64,000 nucleotides of DNA from Rhodopseudomonas palustris (GTDB lineage: Bacteria > Pseudomonadota > Alphaproteobacteria > Rhizobiales > Xanthobacteraceae): assembly GCF_003591005.1 (NCBI RefSeq), contig NZ_QYYD01000013.1, positions 1 through 64,000 of the forward strand. The letters run 5' to 3'. Both the position numbers and the translations under genes were made by a program. Within the stretch, counting starts at the first letter, position 1; each line of letters begins with the position of its first letter. This document shows positions 46,861 through 55,303 of the stretch, one piece after another. The notes beneath the pieces were generated by a model. That model did not search any database and was not told the origin of the DNA. It saw only the letters and a list, made by a program, of their open reading frames with translations.

Positions 46861-47610
46861 ATGACCAAGACTCTGCAAGGCAAGGTGGCGCTGGTGACCG
46901 GCGCGTCGAAGGGCATCGGCGCGGCGATCGCGCTGAAGCTGGCGGCCGAAGGCGCCGCGGTGGCGGTGAATTACGCCTCCGGCAAGGACGGCGCCGACGC
47001 CGTGGTGGCGAAGATCACCGCCGCCGGCGGCAAGGCGGTCGCCGTGCACGGCAACCTCGCCGAGCCCGGCGATGCGACGAAACTCGTCGACGAAACCGTG
47101 AAGGCGCTCGGCAACATCGACGTGCTGGTCAACAATGCCGGCGTCTACGAGATGCGGCCGCTCGACGCGATCACGCCGGAGCACTTCCATCGCCAGTTCA
47201 ACGTCAACGTGCTCGGCCTGCTGCTGGTGACCCAGGCGGCGGCGCGGTCGTTCAACGACGGCGGCAGCGTCGTCAACATCTCGTCCGGCGCCTCGACGCT
47301 GGCGATGCCCACCTCCGCGGTGTACGGCGCCACCAAGGCGGCGGTCGACCTGATCACCGGCGTGCTCGCCAAGGAACTGGCGCCGCGCAAGATCCGCGTC
47401 AATTCCGTCAATCCCGGCATGGTCGTCACCGAAGGCGTCAAGGCCGCCGGCTACGACAGCGGCGAGATGCGCGGCCAGATCGAAGCCATCACCCCACTCG
47501 GCCGCGTCGGCGAAGCGAGTGAGATCGCCGACGTCGTCGCCTTTCTGGCGTCCGACGGCACCTCCTACGTCACCGGTGAAACGCTGCATGTGACGGGCGG
47601 GCTGAAGTAG
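46861..47610 (+). CDS. FabG-like short-chain dehydrogenase
   Basis: A 249-aa SDR similar to 3-oxoacyl-ACP reductases and glucose-1-dehydrogenase-like enzymes. TGASKGIGAAIALKLA is the NADP motif, VNNAGVYE the NNAG motif, and ISSGAS plus YGATKAAVD provide the Ser-Tyr-Lys triad. The C-terminal YVTGETLHVTGGLK is standard. An in-frame TTG two codons earlier is ignored in favour of ATG. It is probably the regulated target of the divergent ArsR repressor; such pairs occur in quinone or electrophile response systems, but the inducer is unknown. Confidence 0.9.
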   Translation: MTKTLQGKVALVTGASKGIGAAIALKLAAEGAAVAVNYASGKDGADAVVAKITAAGGKAVAVHGNLAEPGDATKLVDETVKALGNIDVLVNNAGVYEMRPLDAITPEHFHRQFNVNVLGLLLVTQAAARSFNDGGSVVNISSGASTLAMPTSAVYGATKAAVDLITGVLAKELAPRKIRVNSVNPGMVVTEGVKAAGYDSGEMRGQIEAITPLGRVGEASEIADVVAFLASDGTSYVTGETLHVTGGLK

Positions 47611-47655
47611 GCGGATTGCTCGAAGTCTGCAAAGCGACAACCCGCGCTGCAGCGT

Positions 47656-47790
47656 GCTTCCCTCTGCCACTTGCGAGAGAGGACTGAGGTGAGGAACTCC
47701 AGGCGCTGAGTCAGCATGCGCGGAGCGGAGTGCCCTCACCCGCCGCGCTGCGCGCGTCGACCTCTCCCGCAAGCGGGAGAGGTCGCGCTC
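47656..47790. repeat. Family C palindromic element (copy C5, worn left arm)
   Basis: CTTCCCTCTGCCACTTGCGAG on the left is a mutated arm. GCCCTCACCCGCCGCGCTGC with CTCTCCCGCAAGCGGGAGAG on the right is intact. Together with C6 it explains much of 47611-48188, which shows no convincing gene. Confidence 0.75.
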
Positions 47791-47868
47791 GGCATCGCGG
47801 CGCTGCCGTTCATTCGTTCGCTGACGCCGCGGACAGTGCGGCTCGATTCATCACCCCGCATCGCAGTG

Positions 47869-47955
47869 CGCTCCCTCTCCCGCTTGCGGGAGAGGGTTGG
47901 GGTGAGGGAGCCCCAGGCACTGACTCAGCACGCGCGGAGCGGAATGCCCTCACCT
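47869..47955. repeat. Family C palindromic element (copy C6, right arm truncated)
   Basis: CTCCCTCTCCCGCTTGCGGG with GAGAGGGTTGGGGTGAGGG, then a centre and GCCCTCACCTGG, after which the second hairpin is missing. The sequence after 47955 is not repeat-like. Confidence 0.78.
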
Positions 47956-48188
47956 GGATCACCAGATAATCCACCGCGTACAGCGTCCGGCTCAGGGGAT
48001 CGCGGAGAGCTGGCGATACGATTAGCAGCGCCGTCGGCAGCGCGCGTCCGCGAGCGTACCCAATATATCGTCACGCGAGGCCATTGCCGCTTTCCCGCCA
48101 TGGTTCCTTCACCAGCAATTCATTCCTCGCTGGCCAAGGTCGAGAAGGTCGTTCGACCATGATCAGCATCAGTTTGAGGAGAACGCTT

Positions 48189-48440
48189 GTGAAGAAGATT
48201 GCTTTGGGAGTGGCCGCCGCCCTTGTGCTCGGCCTCGGCGCGTTCAGCGGCGCGGCGTCGGCGGCGCCTGCTTCGCCGGCGAAGAGCAGCATCGCGCAGC
48301 CGCTGACCGACGTTTCGGCGCAGCGTTACGTCGAGCGTCGTCGCGTCATCCGCCGTGGCCCGCACTGCACGGTGCGCAAGGTCGTGACCCGCGGCCCTTA
48401 CGGCAAGCGCATCGTTCGCACGTCGCGGGTCTGCCGCTGA
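48189..48440 (+). CDS. Small secreted basic protein
   Basis: An 83-aa protein starting at GTG 48189, chosen because GAGGAG lies about 8 bases upstream; an in-frame ATG ten codons earlier lacks a comparable site. Residues 1-26 form a signal peptide (KKIALGVAAALVLGLGAFSG) with an ASA|AP cleavage site. The mature part is arginine-rich (RRRVIRRGPHC, RGPYGKRIVRTSRVC) with two cysteines that could form one disulfide in the periplasm. Such short basic secreted proteins are frequent in Bradyrhizobium relatives; no function is known. Confidence 0.72.
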   Translation: MKKIALGVAAALVLGLGAFSGAASAAPASPAKSSIAQPLTDVSAQRYVERRRVIRRGPHCTVRKVVTRGPYGKRIVRTSRVCR

Positions 48441-48545
48441 TCGTTCGACCGTTCCGCGCTCCGATCTGCGGCGCGGCGATGACTTCGGAGCGGATCCCAC
48501 GGGGTCCGCTCTTTTGCGTTCTAAACGAAGATACGCAGCGATCGT

Positions 48546-48902
48546 CTACCAACGTTCGAAGCTGCGGCGCCCCCAACCTTCGTCATCAACTTCGGACTGG
48601 GCAGCCGCAGGCTGCTGTTGCTGCGGAGACTGCCCCTGGCGCCGCGCAGTTCGCTGCGATGGCTGCACCCTCTCCTGCGGCGGATTGAAGACGACATAGC
48701 ACGCCGGACTAAGCCGCGGCCCCGCGGCGCGCAGACAACTCTCGATTCGACCCGAGTCCGGAATGAACTGCCCGCACAGCCGGAACGCGTCGGGCATGCA
48801 AGCTTCGCGCTGCGCTTGAGTGCCGCGCTCCTGAGCGAACGCGACGCCGCCGCCGAGCAGCGTGGTGCAGGTGATGATGCCGACGAGAACTCGTGACGCC
48901 AT
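48546..48902 (-). CDS. Small secreted cysteine-rich protein
   Basis: A 118-aa protein. The ATG at 48902 has GGAGG 7-8 bases upstream. A signal peptide (MASRVLVGIITCTTLLGGG, cleavage near AFA|QE) precedes four conserved cysteines in CMPDAFRLC ... ESCLRAAGPRLSPAC. This pattern is similar to the Cys-rich repeat of Golgi-apparatus GLG1-type proteins and to exported proteins common in Bradyrhizobium. The C-terminal third is glutamine/arginine-rich low complexity. Probably periplasmic with two disulfides. It converges with the small basic secreted protein gene. Confidence 0.75.
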   Translation of the reverse strand: MASRVLVGIITCTTLLGGGVAFAQERGTQAQREACMPDAFRLCGQFIPDSGRIESCLRAAGPRLSPACYVVFNPPQERVQPSQRTARRQGQSPQQQQPAAAQSEVDDEGWGRRSFERW

Positions 48903-49031
48903 GGTCGATCCTCCAATGAGATCGACCAATCGCTGGAATCCGGGAATGGTTCCGGCTTCAAACGTCACACATCGTAACAACGAAACGCGCGAGCCGTCGC
49001 GCGCCGCGTAGCAGACACGGCTGCAGCCGCG

Positions 49032-50258
49032 TCAGGTCATGCTGGCGACGACCACCAGGCGCTTGACCTCGCCGCGTTTGAACGCCTGCAGGAAGGCGTT
49101 GTAGTCCTTGAACGACACGCAGCCGTTGGAATCGCCACGGGGTCCGAGCATGTAGGTGTGGGCGAGCAGGCCGGTGCGGCCGTGGATCATGTCCTCGCCG
49201 CCGACCGGCGTGAGGCGGATCGCGGCGACGCCGTGGAACAGCGCTTCGCGCATCTTCATGTCGTAGATGTGCGGCGGGGTGGCGCCGTGCATCCGGACGT
49301 TGACGTGGCGCGGATCGTCCATCTTGGGACCGAGCCCGGAATGCGCCTCGAGCTTGGTACCGTCCGGCATGTACACGGTCTTGGCGGTGATGTCGTAGAC
49401 CGCGGTGTAGCGATCGTCGTCGGACGGGCTGAAGGCTGGGTCCTTGGCTTCGCCGGTCGAGGTGACGCCGGCTTCGGCCGAGGCATAGGCCAGCGCCGGG
49501 GCGTCGGGCTTGCCGAACAGCTTGTCGAAGAAGCTCGACTTGCTCTCCGACTTCTGCGCCATCAGCACCGCCTTGGCGCGGGCGACGAGGGCTTCCTGGC
49601 TGAACGGATTGCGGGTGGGTCCGGGGGCGACGCGGCCGTTGGCCTTGCGCTCCGGCGGCGTCGGCACCGCCATTGCCAGCTTCACTGGCGGCGGCGCCGG
49701 GACGAGACCAACGGCGCGCCTGCCGGCGTCGGGCTTGATCGCCTCGGCAATCGCCGCTTCGGCATCGGCGGGAGCCGCCGAATTATTTTGGGTGGGCTTG
49801 AACCTGTCCGGCTCGAAACCGAACGAATAATTGGCATCGAGCAGCGCGTAATAGCGATGGCCCGATTTGCTCTGCGGCGGTGCGGCGTTGGCGGCCTGCA
49901 CGCTCGAGGTGACTGGGACGTCGCCGGGATCGGCGGAAGCGACCTGAACGCCGGCGCCCTGCTTGGCGACCGCGTTCTTGTAGGCCAGATGCGCCATCAG
50001 GCTCGGCGCAGCGGCGGCCGCGGCGGCGAGCGGCTCGAAACGTGAAGCGAAGTCCGACCGCGCGGTGCGGGTGACGGGCTCGTCCCCCCATGCGCCAATC
50101 GACGGATAGACGCTGGCGCCGACCGTGTTGGCATACACGGTCCAGACACAGCCGATCACCGGCAGCGCGACAGCGATCGCGCCGAGCGATTTACGAAAAC
50201 CCATCAAGCGGGCCCCACGTTGGTTGGGCAGCGAACGCGCCCTTGAACCGACAGTCAT
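49032..50258 (-). CDS. DUF2778/Tlde1-type L,D-transpeptidase-like protein
   Basis: A 408-aa protein with an N-terminal membrane anchor (about residues 22-44, SLGAIAVALPVIGCVW), a long disordered alanine/proline-rich stalk (45-290) and a C-terminal catalytic domain. The domain contains HSGLGPKMDDPRH, GRTGLLAHTYMLGP and the nucleophile region RGDSNGCVSFKDY, with the catalytic Cys in an SNGCVS context and a preceding His, as in L,D-transpeptidase-related DUF2778. It likely trims or cross-links periplasmic peptidoglycan. Tlde1 effectors of type VI secretion carry this domain, but here the membrane anchor and lack of T6SS genes argue for a housekeeping wall enzyme. A second start at 50204 would only remove 18 residues. 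Confidence 0.82.
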   Translation of the reverse strand: MTVGSRARSLPNQRGARLMGFRKSLGAIAVALPVIGCVWTVYANTVGASVYPSIGAWGDEPVTRTARSDFASRFEPLAAAAAAAPSLMAHLAYKNAVAKQGAGVQVASADPGDVPVTSSVQAANAAPPQSKSGHRYYALLDANYSFGFEPDRFKPTQNNSAAPADAEAAIAEAIKPDAGRRAVGLVPAPPPVKLAMAVPTPPERKANGRVAPGPTRNPFSQEALVARAKAVLMAQKSESKSSFFDKLFGKPDAPALAYASAEAGVTSTGEAKDPAFSPSDDDRYTAVYDITAKTVYMPDGTKLEAHSGLGPKMDDPRHVNVRMHGATPPHIYDMKMREALFHGVAAIRLTPVGGEDMIHGRTGLLAHTYMLGPRGDSNGCVSFKDYNAFLQAFKRGEVKRLVVVASMT

Positions 50259-50606
50259 ACGCCAAGCACCCAGACATCCCCACAGGCTCTGCGATGCTTC
50301 GGAACGATCTTACCGCACGCAGATGTGGCAGAACAGAGGAACGCGATTAAGGCGTGTTTTAGTTAAATGCCGCTTAAGCGCGGACCGGGCGGACCATGCG
50401 CCGCAGTGGTTAACGGCTTGTAAAGCCTCAGCACCCCGTCAGTCTTTTCGTGAAAACAAAGGCTTAACGTTCAAACTGAGCCGCACGGGAGGGTCTCGAC
50501 GGCACCAGGGCACCGCCGCGAGCCTGGTCAAGCCCACTCGGCGGACGGGCGGGCTGCCTACCGGAGGATGAAAATATTTTCAGCTTCGCTCCCGAAAGTG
50601 CCCTGC
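50259..50606. other. Intergenic region without a detectable gene
   Basis: No convincing coding frame. It contains the upstream region of the Tlde1-type gene and, near the 3' end of the DUF899 gene, a perfect AT-rich palindrome TGAAAATATTTTCA at 50569-50582. The palindrome could be a regulator site, but it lies downstream of the nearest gene. Confidence 0.5.
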
Positions 50607-51302
50607 CTAGCCGTAGCGAAGCTTCGGATACCAATCCTGACCCCGTCCCTCCGGGGTGCAGTCGAGAATCGTCCACAGCGGCATCAGGTCGGGGGCGCCA
50701 CCCGGGTCCTGGTCGGGGTCGGCGCTGGTCGCGAACATCTCGCCGGCCCAGAAATGCCGGATCGTGCCATCGCGGCGGCTGAACACGTTGAATGCCGCGT
50801 CGTCGCCGCCGTCCGGCAAGACGCCGCCATAGTCGCGGCTGTAGGCTCCGGTGAGATCGGCGAACAGAGGCAGATGCTGCCAGCCTCGTTGCCGCTTGAA
50901 GGCGAGCAACCGCGGCAGCGGCGAACGGGCGACGATCGCCAGTGCGACTCGTTGCGTGAGGTCCGGCACCTCACCATCCCAGGCGCTGAGCAGCGAGGTG
51001 CACATCGGGCACGGCTCGGCACGCTGTGGGCCGTACATGTAGCTGTAGACCACCAATGTCGGCTTGTCGCCAAACAGACCCGCGAAGCCGGTCCGGCCGC
51101 CCTCCCCTTCGAAAGCGTAGGTGCCGGTGACTTCGCCACCCGGCGGCAATCGCCGGCGCTGCTCGGCGACGCGCTCGATATGACGGCGCAATTCGATCTC
51201 CTCTGCGAGCAGATCGATGCGTGCGCGGCGATACTCCGCGCTTTCATTGGGAAAGCGGGCTTCGGCGAGGCGAGCGAGTTCAGTGGCGGGCTTCAGCGTC
51301 AT
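50607..51302 (-). CDS. DUF899 family thioredoxin-like protein
   Basis: A 231-aa protein of the DUF899 family. EEIELRRHIERVAEQRRRLPPGG near residues 34-56 is the characteristic basic helix, YAFEGEGGRTGFAGLFGDK and VVYSYMYGPQRAEPCPMC follow, the latter giving a CPMC pair at the position of a thioredoxin active site, and FNVFSRRDGTIRHFW is the C-terminal strand. DUF899 proteins are inferred to have a thioredoxin-like fold, with no proven substrate. The ATG at 51302 has GGAGG 7-8 bases upstream. It is divergent from cowN with 140 bp between. Confidence 0.86.
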   Translation of the reverse strand: MTLKPATELARLAEARFPNESAEYRRARIDLLAEEIELRRHIERVAEQRRRLPPGGEVTGTYAFEGEGGRTGFAGLFGDKPTLVVYSYMYGPQRAEPCPMCTSLLSAWDGEVPDLTQRVALAIVARSPLPRLLAFKRQRGWQHLPLFADLTGAYSRDYGGVLPDGGDDAAFNVFSRRDGTIRHFWAGEMFATSADPDQDPGGAPDLMPLWTILDCTPEGRGQDWYPKLRYG

Positions 51303-51356
51303 GACGATCCTCCGGCACGGGTGAACATTTGCCGAGGACGAACGAGACGGCGGCGA

Positions 51357-51372
51357 TCCGACAGATGTCGGA
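51357..51372. promoter_or_regulatory. Perfect dyad upstream of cowN
   Basis: TCCGACA, two bases, TGTCGGA: a perfect 7-2-7 palindrome 22 bases before the sigma-54 promoter of cowN and 55 bases from the divergent DUF899 start. Its half-sites resemble CooA-type TGTCGG elements in reversed arrangement, so a regulator site is plausible but not identified. Confidence 0.4.
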
Positions 51373-51393
51373 GTCCCCGCACATGCCACCCGA

Positions 51394-51409
51394 TGGCATG
51401 TCGCTTGCT
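51394..51409 (+). promoter_or_regulatory. Sigma-54 promoter of cowN
   Basis: TGGCATGTCGCTTGCT fits the RpoN -24/-12 consensus TGGCACG-N4-TTGCW, with exactly ten bases between the invariant GG (51395-51396) and GC (51407-51408). It lies 34 bases before the cowN ATG. Confidence 0.82.
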
Positions 51410-51442
51410 TTGCGGCGGCGATATCGCTGTTTGGGGTTAGGA

Positions 51443-51721
51443 ATGTCGGATTCGTTCGATCGCTATGTCAGCTTCAAGAACTGCAACTGGGAGGTTCGAT
51501 CGGAGCGCGTGATGGCGCGATTGCAGACTCACATCGACGCCGCGGAGAATCCCTTCTGGGCTTACTTCGCGCAAAAGCGCGTCGAACTGCGCGACAAGCA
51601 GGGGCTCGACGATCTGCGCGTGCTCCACAACTATCTGCCGACTCTGCGTGAACTGCTCGAGGACAACGGCGACCTCGAGACGCTGGCGATGCTGGAAGAA
51701 CTCGAGATGCACCTGATGTAG
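51443..51721 (+). CDS. cowN: CowN, CO-protection protein for nitrogenase
   Basis: A 92-aa protein matching CowN in length and in its landmarks: [13 protein letters not shown] at the N-terminus, [21 protein letters not shown] in the centre and an acidic [26 protein letters not shown] end. CowN sustains molybdenum-nitrogenase-dependent growth in the presence of carbon monoxide by shielding the enzyme from CO. The ATG at 51443 follows GGGGTTAGGA, and the RpoN promoter just upstream supports nitrogen-fixation control. No nif genes are in the window, so the gene is separate from the main nif cluster. Confidence 0.9.
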   Translation: MSDSFDRYVSFKNCNWEVRSERVMARLQTHIDAAENPFWAYFAQKRVELRDKQGLDDLRVLHNYLPTLRELLEDNGDLETLAMLEELEMHLM

Positions 51722-51743
51722 CGCCTTGCAGAGCCTGGGCCGC

Positions 51744-53453
51744 TCAGCGCGCGCTGCGCCCGGACGCGGTGAGAAAATCGAAGTCGCAACCCTCATCCGC
51801 TTGCAGGATCGTATCGTGGAACAGCTGCGCATAGCCACGCTGCGGCCGCACCGAGGCTGACGGCGGCAGAGCGGCGCGGCGGCGTGCGAGTTCGCCCTCT
51901 TCCACCAGCAGATCGATCCGGCGCGCCGCGACGTCAAGCTTGATACGGTCGCCGGATCGGACCAGCGCCAGCGGCCCGCCGTCGGCGCTCTCCGGGGTGA
52001 TGTGCAGCACGATGGTGCCGAATGCCGTGCCGCTCATCCGCGCGTCCGAGATCCGCACCATGTCCTTGACCCCTGCCCGCGCCAGCTTCAGCGGGATCGG
52101 CAGATAGCCGGCCTCCGGCATCCCCGGCGCGCCCTTCGGCCCGGCATTGCGCAGCACCAGCACGTCGTCGGCGGTGACGTCGAGCTCGGGATCGTCGATC
52201 CGCCGCGTCATGTCCTCGACCGAGTCGAACACCACGGCGCGGCCGGTGTGCTGCATCAGCGTGGGCGATGCGGCGGCGTGCTTGATCACCGCGCCGCGCG
52301 GCGCGAGATTGCCGGTGAGACAGGCGATGCCGCCTTCGCGGCGGATCGGATTGTCGCGCGAGCGGATCACGTCCTGCCCCGGCACGTGCTCGGCCTTCGC
52401 CACGACGTCGCGCAGCGCCGCGCCGGTGATCGTCCTGGCGTCGAGATCGATCAGCTCGCCGAGCTGCGCCATCAGCTTCGGCACGCCGCCGGCGTGATGG
52501 AAATGCTCCATGTAGTGCGCGCCGGACGGCTTGAGATCGACCAGCACCGGAACGTCGCGGCCGAGTGCGTCGAAGCCGTCGAGATCGATGGCGAGCGGCA
52601 CGCGGCCGGCGATCGCAGTGAGATGGATCAGCCCGTTGGTCGAGCCGCCGATCGCCTGCAGCACGATTTGCGCGTTGCGAAAAGCCGCTGGTGTCAGCAA
52701 TTCGCTCGGCTTCGGCCCTTTTGCCTTGGCCATCGCCGCGGCGACGCGGCCGCTCGCCTCGGCCGAGCAAAACCGCTCGGCATGCGGTGCCGGGATCGTC
52801 GCACTCATCGGCAGCGACAGCCCCATCGCCTCGGTGATACACGCCATCGTCGAGGCGGTGCCCATCACCATGCAGGTGCCGACCGACGGCGCCAGCCGGC
52901 CGTTGACGGCTTCGATCTCGGCTTCATCCATCTCGCCGGCGCGATGCTTGCCCCACAGCCGCCGGCAGTCGGTGCAGGCTCCCAGCACTTCACCCTTGTG
53001 ATGGCCGACCACCATCGGCCCGACCGGGATCACCACCGTCGGCAGATCGGCCGACACCGCCGCCATGATCTGCGCCGGCAGCGTCTTGTCGCAGCCGCCG
53101 ATCACCACCACCGCATCCATCGGCTGGGCCCGGATCATCTCCTCGGTGTCCATCGCCATCAGATTGCGCAAATACATCGAGGTCGGATGCGCAAAGCTCT
53201 CGCCGATCGAGATGGTCGGAAACACCATCGGCAGCGCGCCCGCCAGCATCACGCCGCGCTTCACCGCCTCGATGATCTGCGGCGCATTGCCGTGGCAAGG
53301 ATTGTAGTCGCTATGCGTATTGGTGATGCCGACGATCGGCCGGTCCAGCGCGTCGTCCGAATAGCCCATCGCCTTGATGAACGCCTTGCGCAGGAACAGC
53401 GAGAAGCCGGCGTCGCCGTAAGACGTCAGTCCCTTGCGCAAGCCGTCGGTCAT
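51744..53453 (-). CDS. IlvD/Edd family dehydratase, probably sugar-acid type
   Basis: A 569-aa iron-sulfur dehydratase. The Fe-S/Mg cysteines appear in NPCHGNAPQI, GGCDKTLPAQIMAA and VGTCMVMGTASTMACI, and CTDCRRLWGKHRAGEMDE is a conserved block. The C-terminal KDMVRISDARMSGTAFGT is the carboxyl motif. Family members make dihydroxyacid, gluconate, arabonate or xylonate dehydration products. The sequence deviates from housekeeping IlvD (for example it lacks the classic C-terminal GEGRP pattern), and there is no ilv neighbour, so I favour a sugar-acid dehydratase, but the substrate is open. It converges with cowN, 22 bp between stop codons. Confidence 0.85.
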   Translation of the reverse strand: MTDGLRKGLTSYGDAGFSLFLRKAFIKAMGYSDDALDRPIVGITNTHSDYNPCHGNAPQIIEAVKRGVMLAGALPMVFPTISIGESFAHPTSMYLRNLMAMDTEEMIRAQPMDAVVVIGGCDKTLPAQIMAAVSADLPTVVIPVGPMVVGHHKGEVLGACTDCRRLWGKHRAGEMDEAEIEAVNGRLAPSVGTCMVMGTASTMACITEAMGLSLPMSATIPAPHAERFCSAEASGRVAAAMAKAKGPKPSELLTPAAFRNAQIVLQAIGGSTNGLIHLTAIAGRVPLAIDLDGFDALGRDVPVLVDLKPSGAHYMEHFHHAGGVPKLMAQLGELIDLDARTITGAALRDVVAKAEHVPGQDVIRSRDNPIRREGGIACLTGNLAPRGAVIKHAAASPTLMQHTGRAVVFDSVEDMTRRIDDPELDVTADDVLVLRNAGPKGAPGMPEAGYLPIPLKLARAGVKDMVRISDARMSGTAFGTIVLHITPESADGGPLALVRSGDRIKLDVAARRIDLLVEEGELARRRAALPPSASVRPQRGYAQLFHDTILQADEGCDFDFLTASGRSAR

Positions 53454-53550
53454 CGTTGCCGTCCTGTGGACGTTTGCGCATCAGTTAGGAGGCGCTAACA
53501 CATAAAACCAGCGTCACGCCCGAGCGATCTCGCGCCGCGACGAGAACCCC

Positions 53551-53633
53551 CGTCATTGCGAGCGAAGCGAAGCAATCCAGAAGCTCCGTATGCGGAGCTG
53601 GATTGCTTCGTCGCTTCGCTCCTCGCAATGACG
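53551..53633. repeat. Family B palindromic element (copy B7, short form)
   Basis: An 83-base hairpin, CGTCATTGCGAGCGAAGCG to GCTCCTCGCAATGACG, with the CAATCCAG/CTGGATTG core, between the aldehyde dehydrogenase and dehydratase genes. Confidence 0.87.
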
Positions 53634-53655
53634 GCAAGGGCGTGTCCGACGCGAG

Positions 53656-55086
53656 CTACGCCGCGTTGAAGCCGGCGATCGCCTTGACCTCGAGATATTC
53701 TTCGACGCCGAACTTGCCCCACTCGCGGCCGTTGCCGGACTGCTTGTAGCCGCCGAACGGCGCGGTGCGTTCATTGGGCACGCCCTGCAGGTTGACGTTG
53801 CCGGCGCGGATCTGCCGGCCGACCTTGCGGGCGCGCTCGACCGAACCGGCCGAGACGTAGCCGGCGAGGCCATACGGCGTGTCGTTGGCGAGCCGCACCG
53901 CTTCGTCCTCGTCCTTGGCGCCCATGATCACCAGCACCGGGCCGAAGATTTCTTCGCGCGCGATGGTCATGTTCTCGGTGACGTCGGCGAACACGGTCGG
54001 ACGGACGTAGAACCCCTTGTTGACGCCTTCCGGCAGACCGGGGCCGCCGGCGACCAGCGTCGCGCCTTCCTCGATGCCCTTGTTGATCAGCGCCTGGATC
54101 TTGTCCCACTGGCCGCGATTGACCACCGGACCGATCGTGGTGCCGTCGCCGCGCGGATCGCCAGCCTTGGTCTTCTCGGCGACGCCCTTGGCGATCGCGG
54201 CGACCTCGGCCATCTTCGACAGCGGCACGATCATCCGGCTCGGCGCGTTGCACGACTGGCCGGAGTTGTTGAACATATGCATCACGCCGCCGGTCACCGC
54301 CTTGGTGAGGTCGGCGTCTTCCAGGATCACGTTCGGCGACTTGCCGCCGAGTTCCTGGCTGACGCGTTTCACCGTCGGCGCCGCGCGCTTGGCGACGTCG
54401 ATGCCGGCGCGGGTCGACCCGGTGAACGAGATCATGTCGATATCCGGATGCTCGCTCATCGCCGCACCAACCTCCGGGCCGAGGCCGTTGATGAGGTTGA
54501 ACACGCCCTTCGGCACGCCGGCTTCATGCAGGATCTCGGCGAAGATCAGCGCCGAGGTCGGGGTGAATTCGCTCGGCTTGAGGATCATGGTGCAGCCTGC
54601 GGCGAGCGCAGGCGCGACCTTGCAGGCGATCTGGTTGAGCGGCCAGTTCCACGGCGTGATCATGCCGACGACGCCGATCGGCTCGCGCACGATCATCGCC
54701 GAGCCCATCGGCTCCTCGAAGTGATAATTCTTCAGCACGTCGAGGGTCGACATGATGTGGCCGAGGCCGGCGCCGGCCTGCATCTTCTCGGCCATCGGCA
54801 GCGGCGCGCCCATCTCGTCGGAGACGGCGCCGCCGATCTCCTTCATGCGGCCCTTGTAGATCGCGACGATCTTCTCGAGCAGCGCGATGCGCTCTTCACG
54901 GCTGGTCTGCGAGAAAGTCTCGAACGCCCGCTTGGCTGCCGCCACCGCCTTGTCGACATCGGCCTTGGAGCCGAGCGCAACTTCGTACATCGCCTCCTCG
55001 GTGGCCGGGTTGACCACCGGGGTCGACTTCGGCGTGACCGGATCGACCCAGGCGCCGTCGATGTAAAATTGCATGCGGTTGACCAT
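53656..55086 (-). CDS. NAD(P)-dependent aldehyde dehydrogenase
   Basis: A 476-aa ALDH superfamily enzyme. The oxyanion-hole Asn147 lies in TPWNWPLNQ, Lys170 in ILKPSEFTP binds the cofactor, FTGSTRAG is the nucleotide loop, Glu245 in ELGGKSP is the general base and Cys279 in NSGQSCNAPSR is the nucleophile. The ATG at 55086 has AGAGG upstream, and the residues before it are non-homologous. It is separated from the downstream dehydratase by a family B repeat; a sugar-acid route (aldehyde oxidation followed by dehydration) would fit both genes but is a guess. Aldehyde substrate unknown. Confidence 0.92.
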   Translation of the reverse strand: MVNRMQFYIDGAWVDPVTPKSTPVVNPATEEAMYEVALGSKADVDKAVAAAKRAFETFSQTSREERIALLEKIVAIYKGRMKEIGGAVSDEMGAPLPMAEKMQAGAGLGHIMSTLDVLKNYHFEEPMGSAMIVREPIGVVGMITPWNWPLNQIACKVAPALAAGCTMILKPSEFTPTSALIFAEILHEAGVPKGVFNLINGLGPEVGAAMSEHPDIDMISFTGSTRAGIDVAKRAAPTVKRVSQELGGKSPNVILEDADLTKAVTGGVMHMFNNSGQSCNAPSRMIVPLSKMAEVAAIAKGVAEKTKAGDPRGDGTTIGPVVNRGQWDKIQALINKGIEEGATLVAGGPGLPEGVNKGFYVRPTVFADVTENMTIAREEIFGPVLVIMGAKDEDEAVRLANDTPYGLAGYVSAGSVERARKVGRQIRAGNVNLQGVPNERTAPFGGYKQSGNGREWGKFGVEEYLEVKAIAGFNAA

Positions 55087-55303
55087 CGTGAACCTCTTAT
55101 GTTGGTCGCGGGACGCGGTGTGCGTGAAAACAGGGTGCGGGCGGCGTGGCGAGCATCCTCGCCTGCACCGCGGGCCGAAGATCGATCCGCCATTTGCGGG
55201 AGCGGCATATAAAAACACACACGGGTGCTGAGCAAGGCTCACGCGCACAATTGCGCGTGTGAACGCCGGCTTCTTCGACCCGCATTCCGCGACGTGGAAG
55301 CTG

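Noticed and set aside
47716-48162. 148-codon open frame across family C repeats
   Set aside because: Most of its codons are repeat DNA; no start signal.
49032-50258. Type VI secretion effector Tlde1
   Set aside because: An N-terminal membrane anchor and absence of immunity or T6SS genes argue for a housekeeping wall enzyme.
50125-50571. 148-codon open frame in the 50.2-50.6 kb gap
   Set aside because: No ribosome site, no homology-like pattern, and it overlaps the start of the divergent Tlde1-type gene.
51366-51393. NifA upstream activator site before cowN
   Set aside because: TGT and ACA occur but are separated by 12 bases rather than the required 10.
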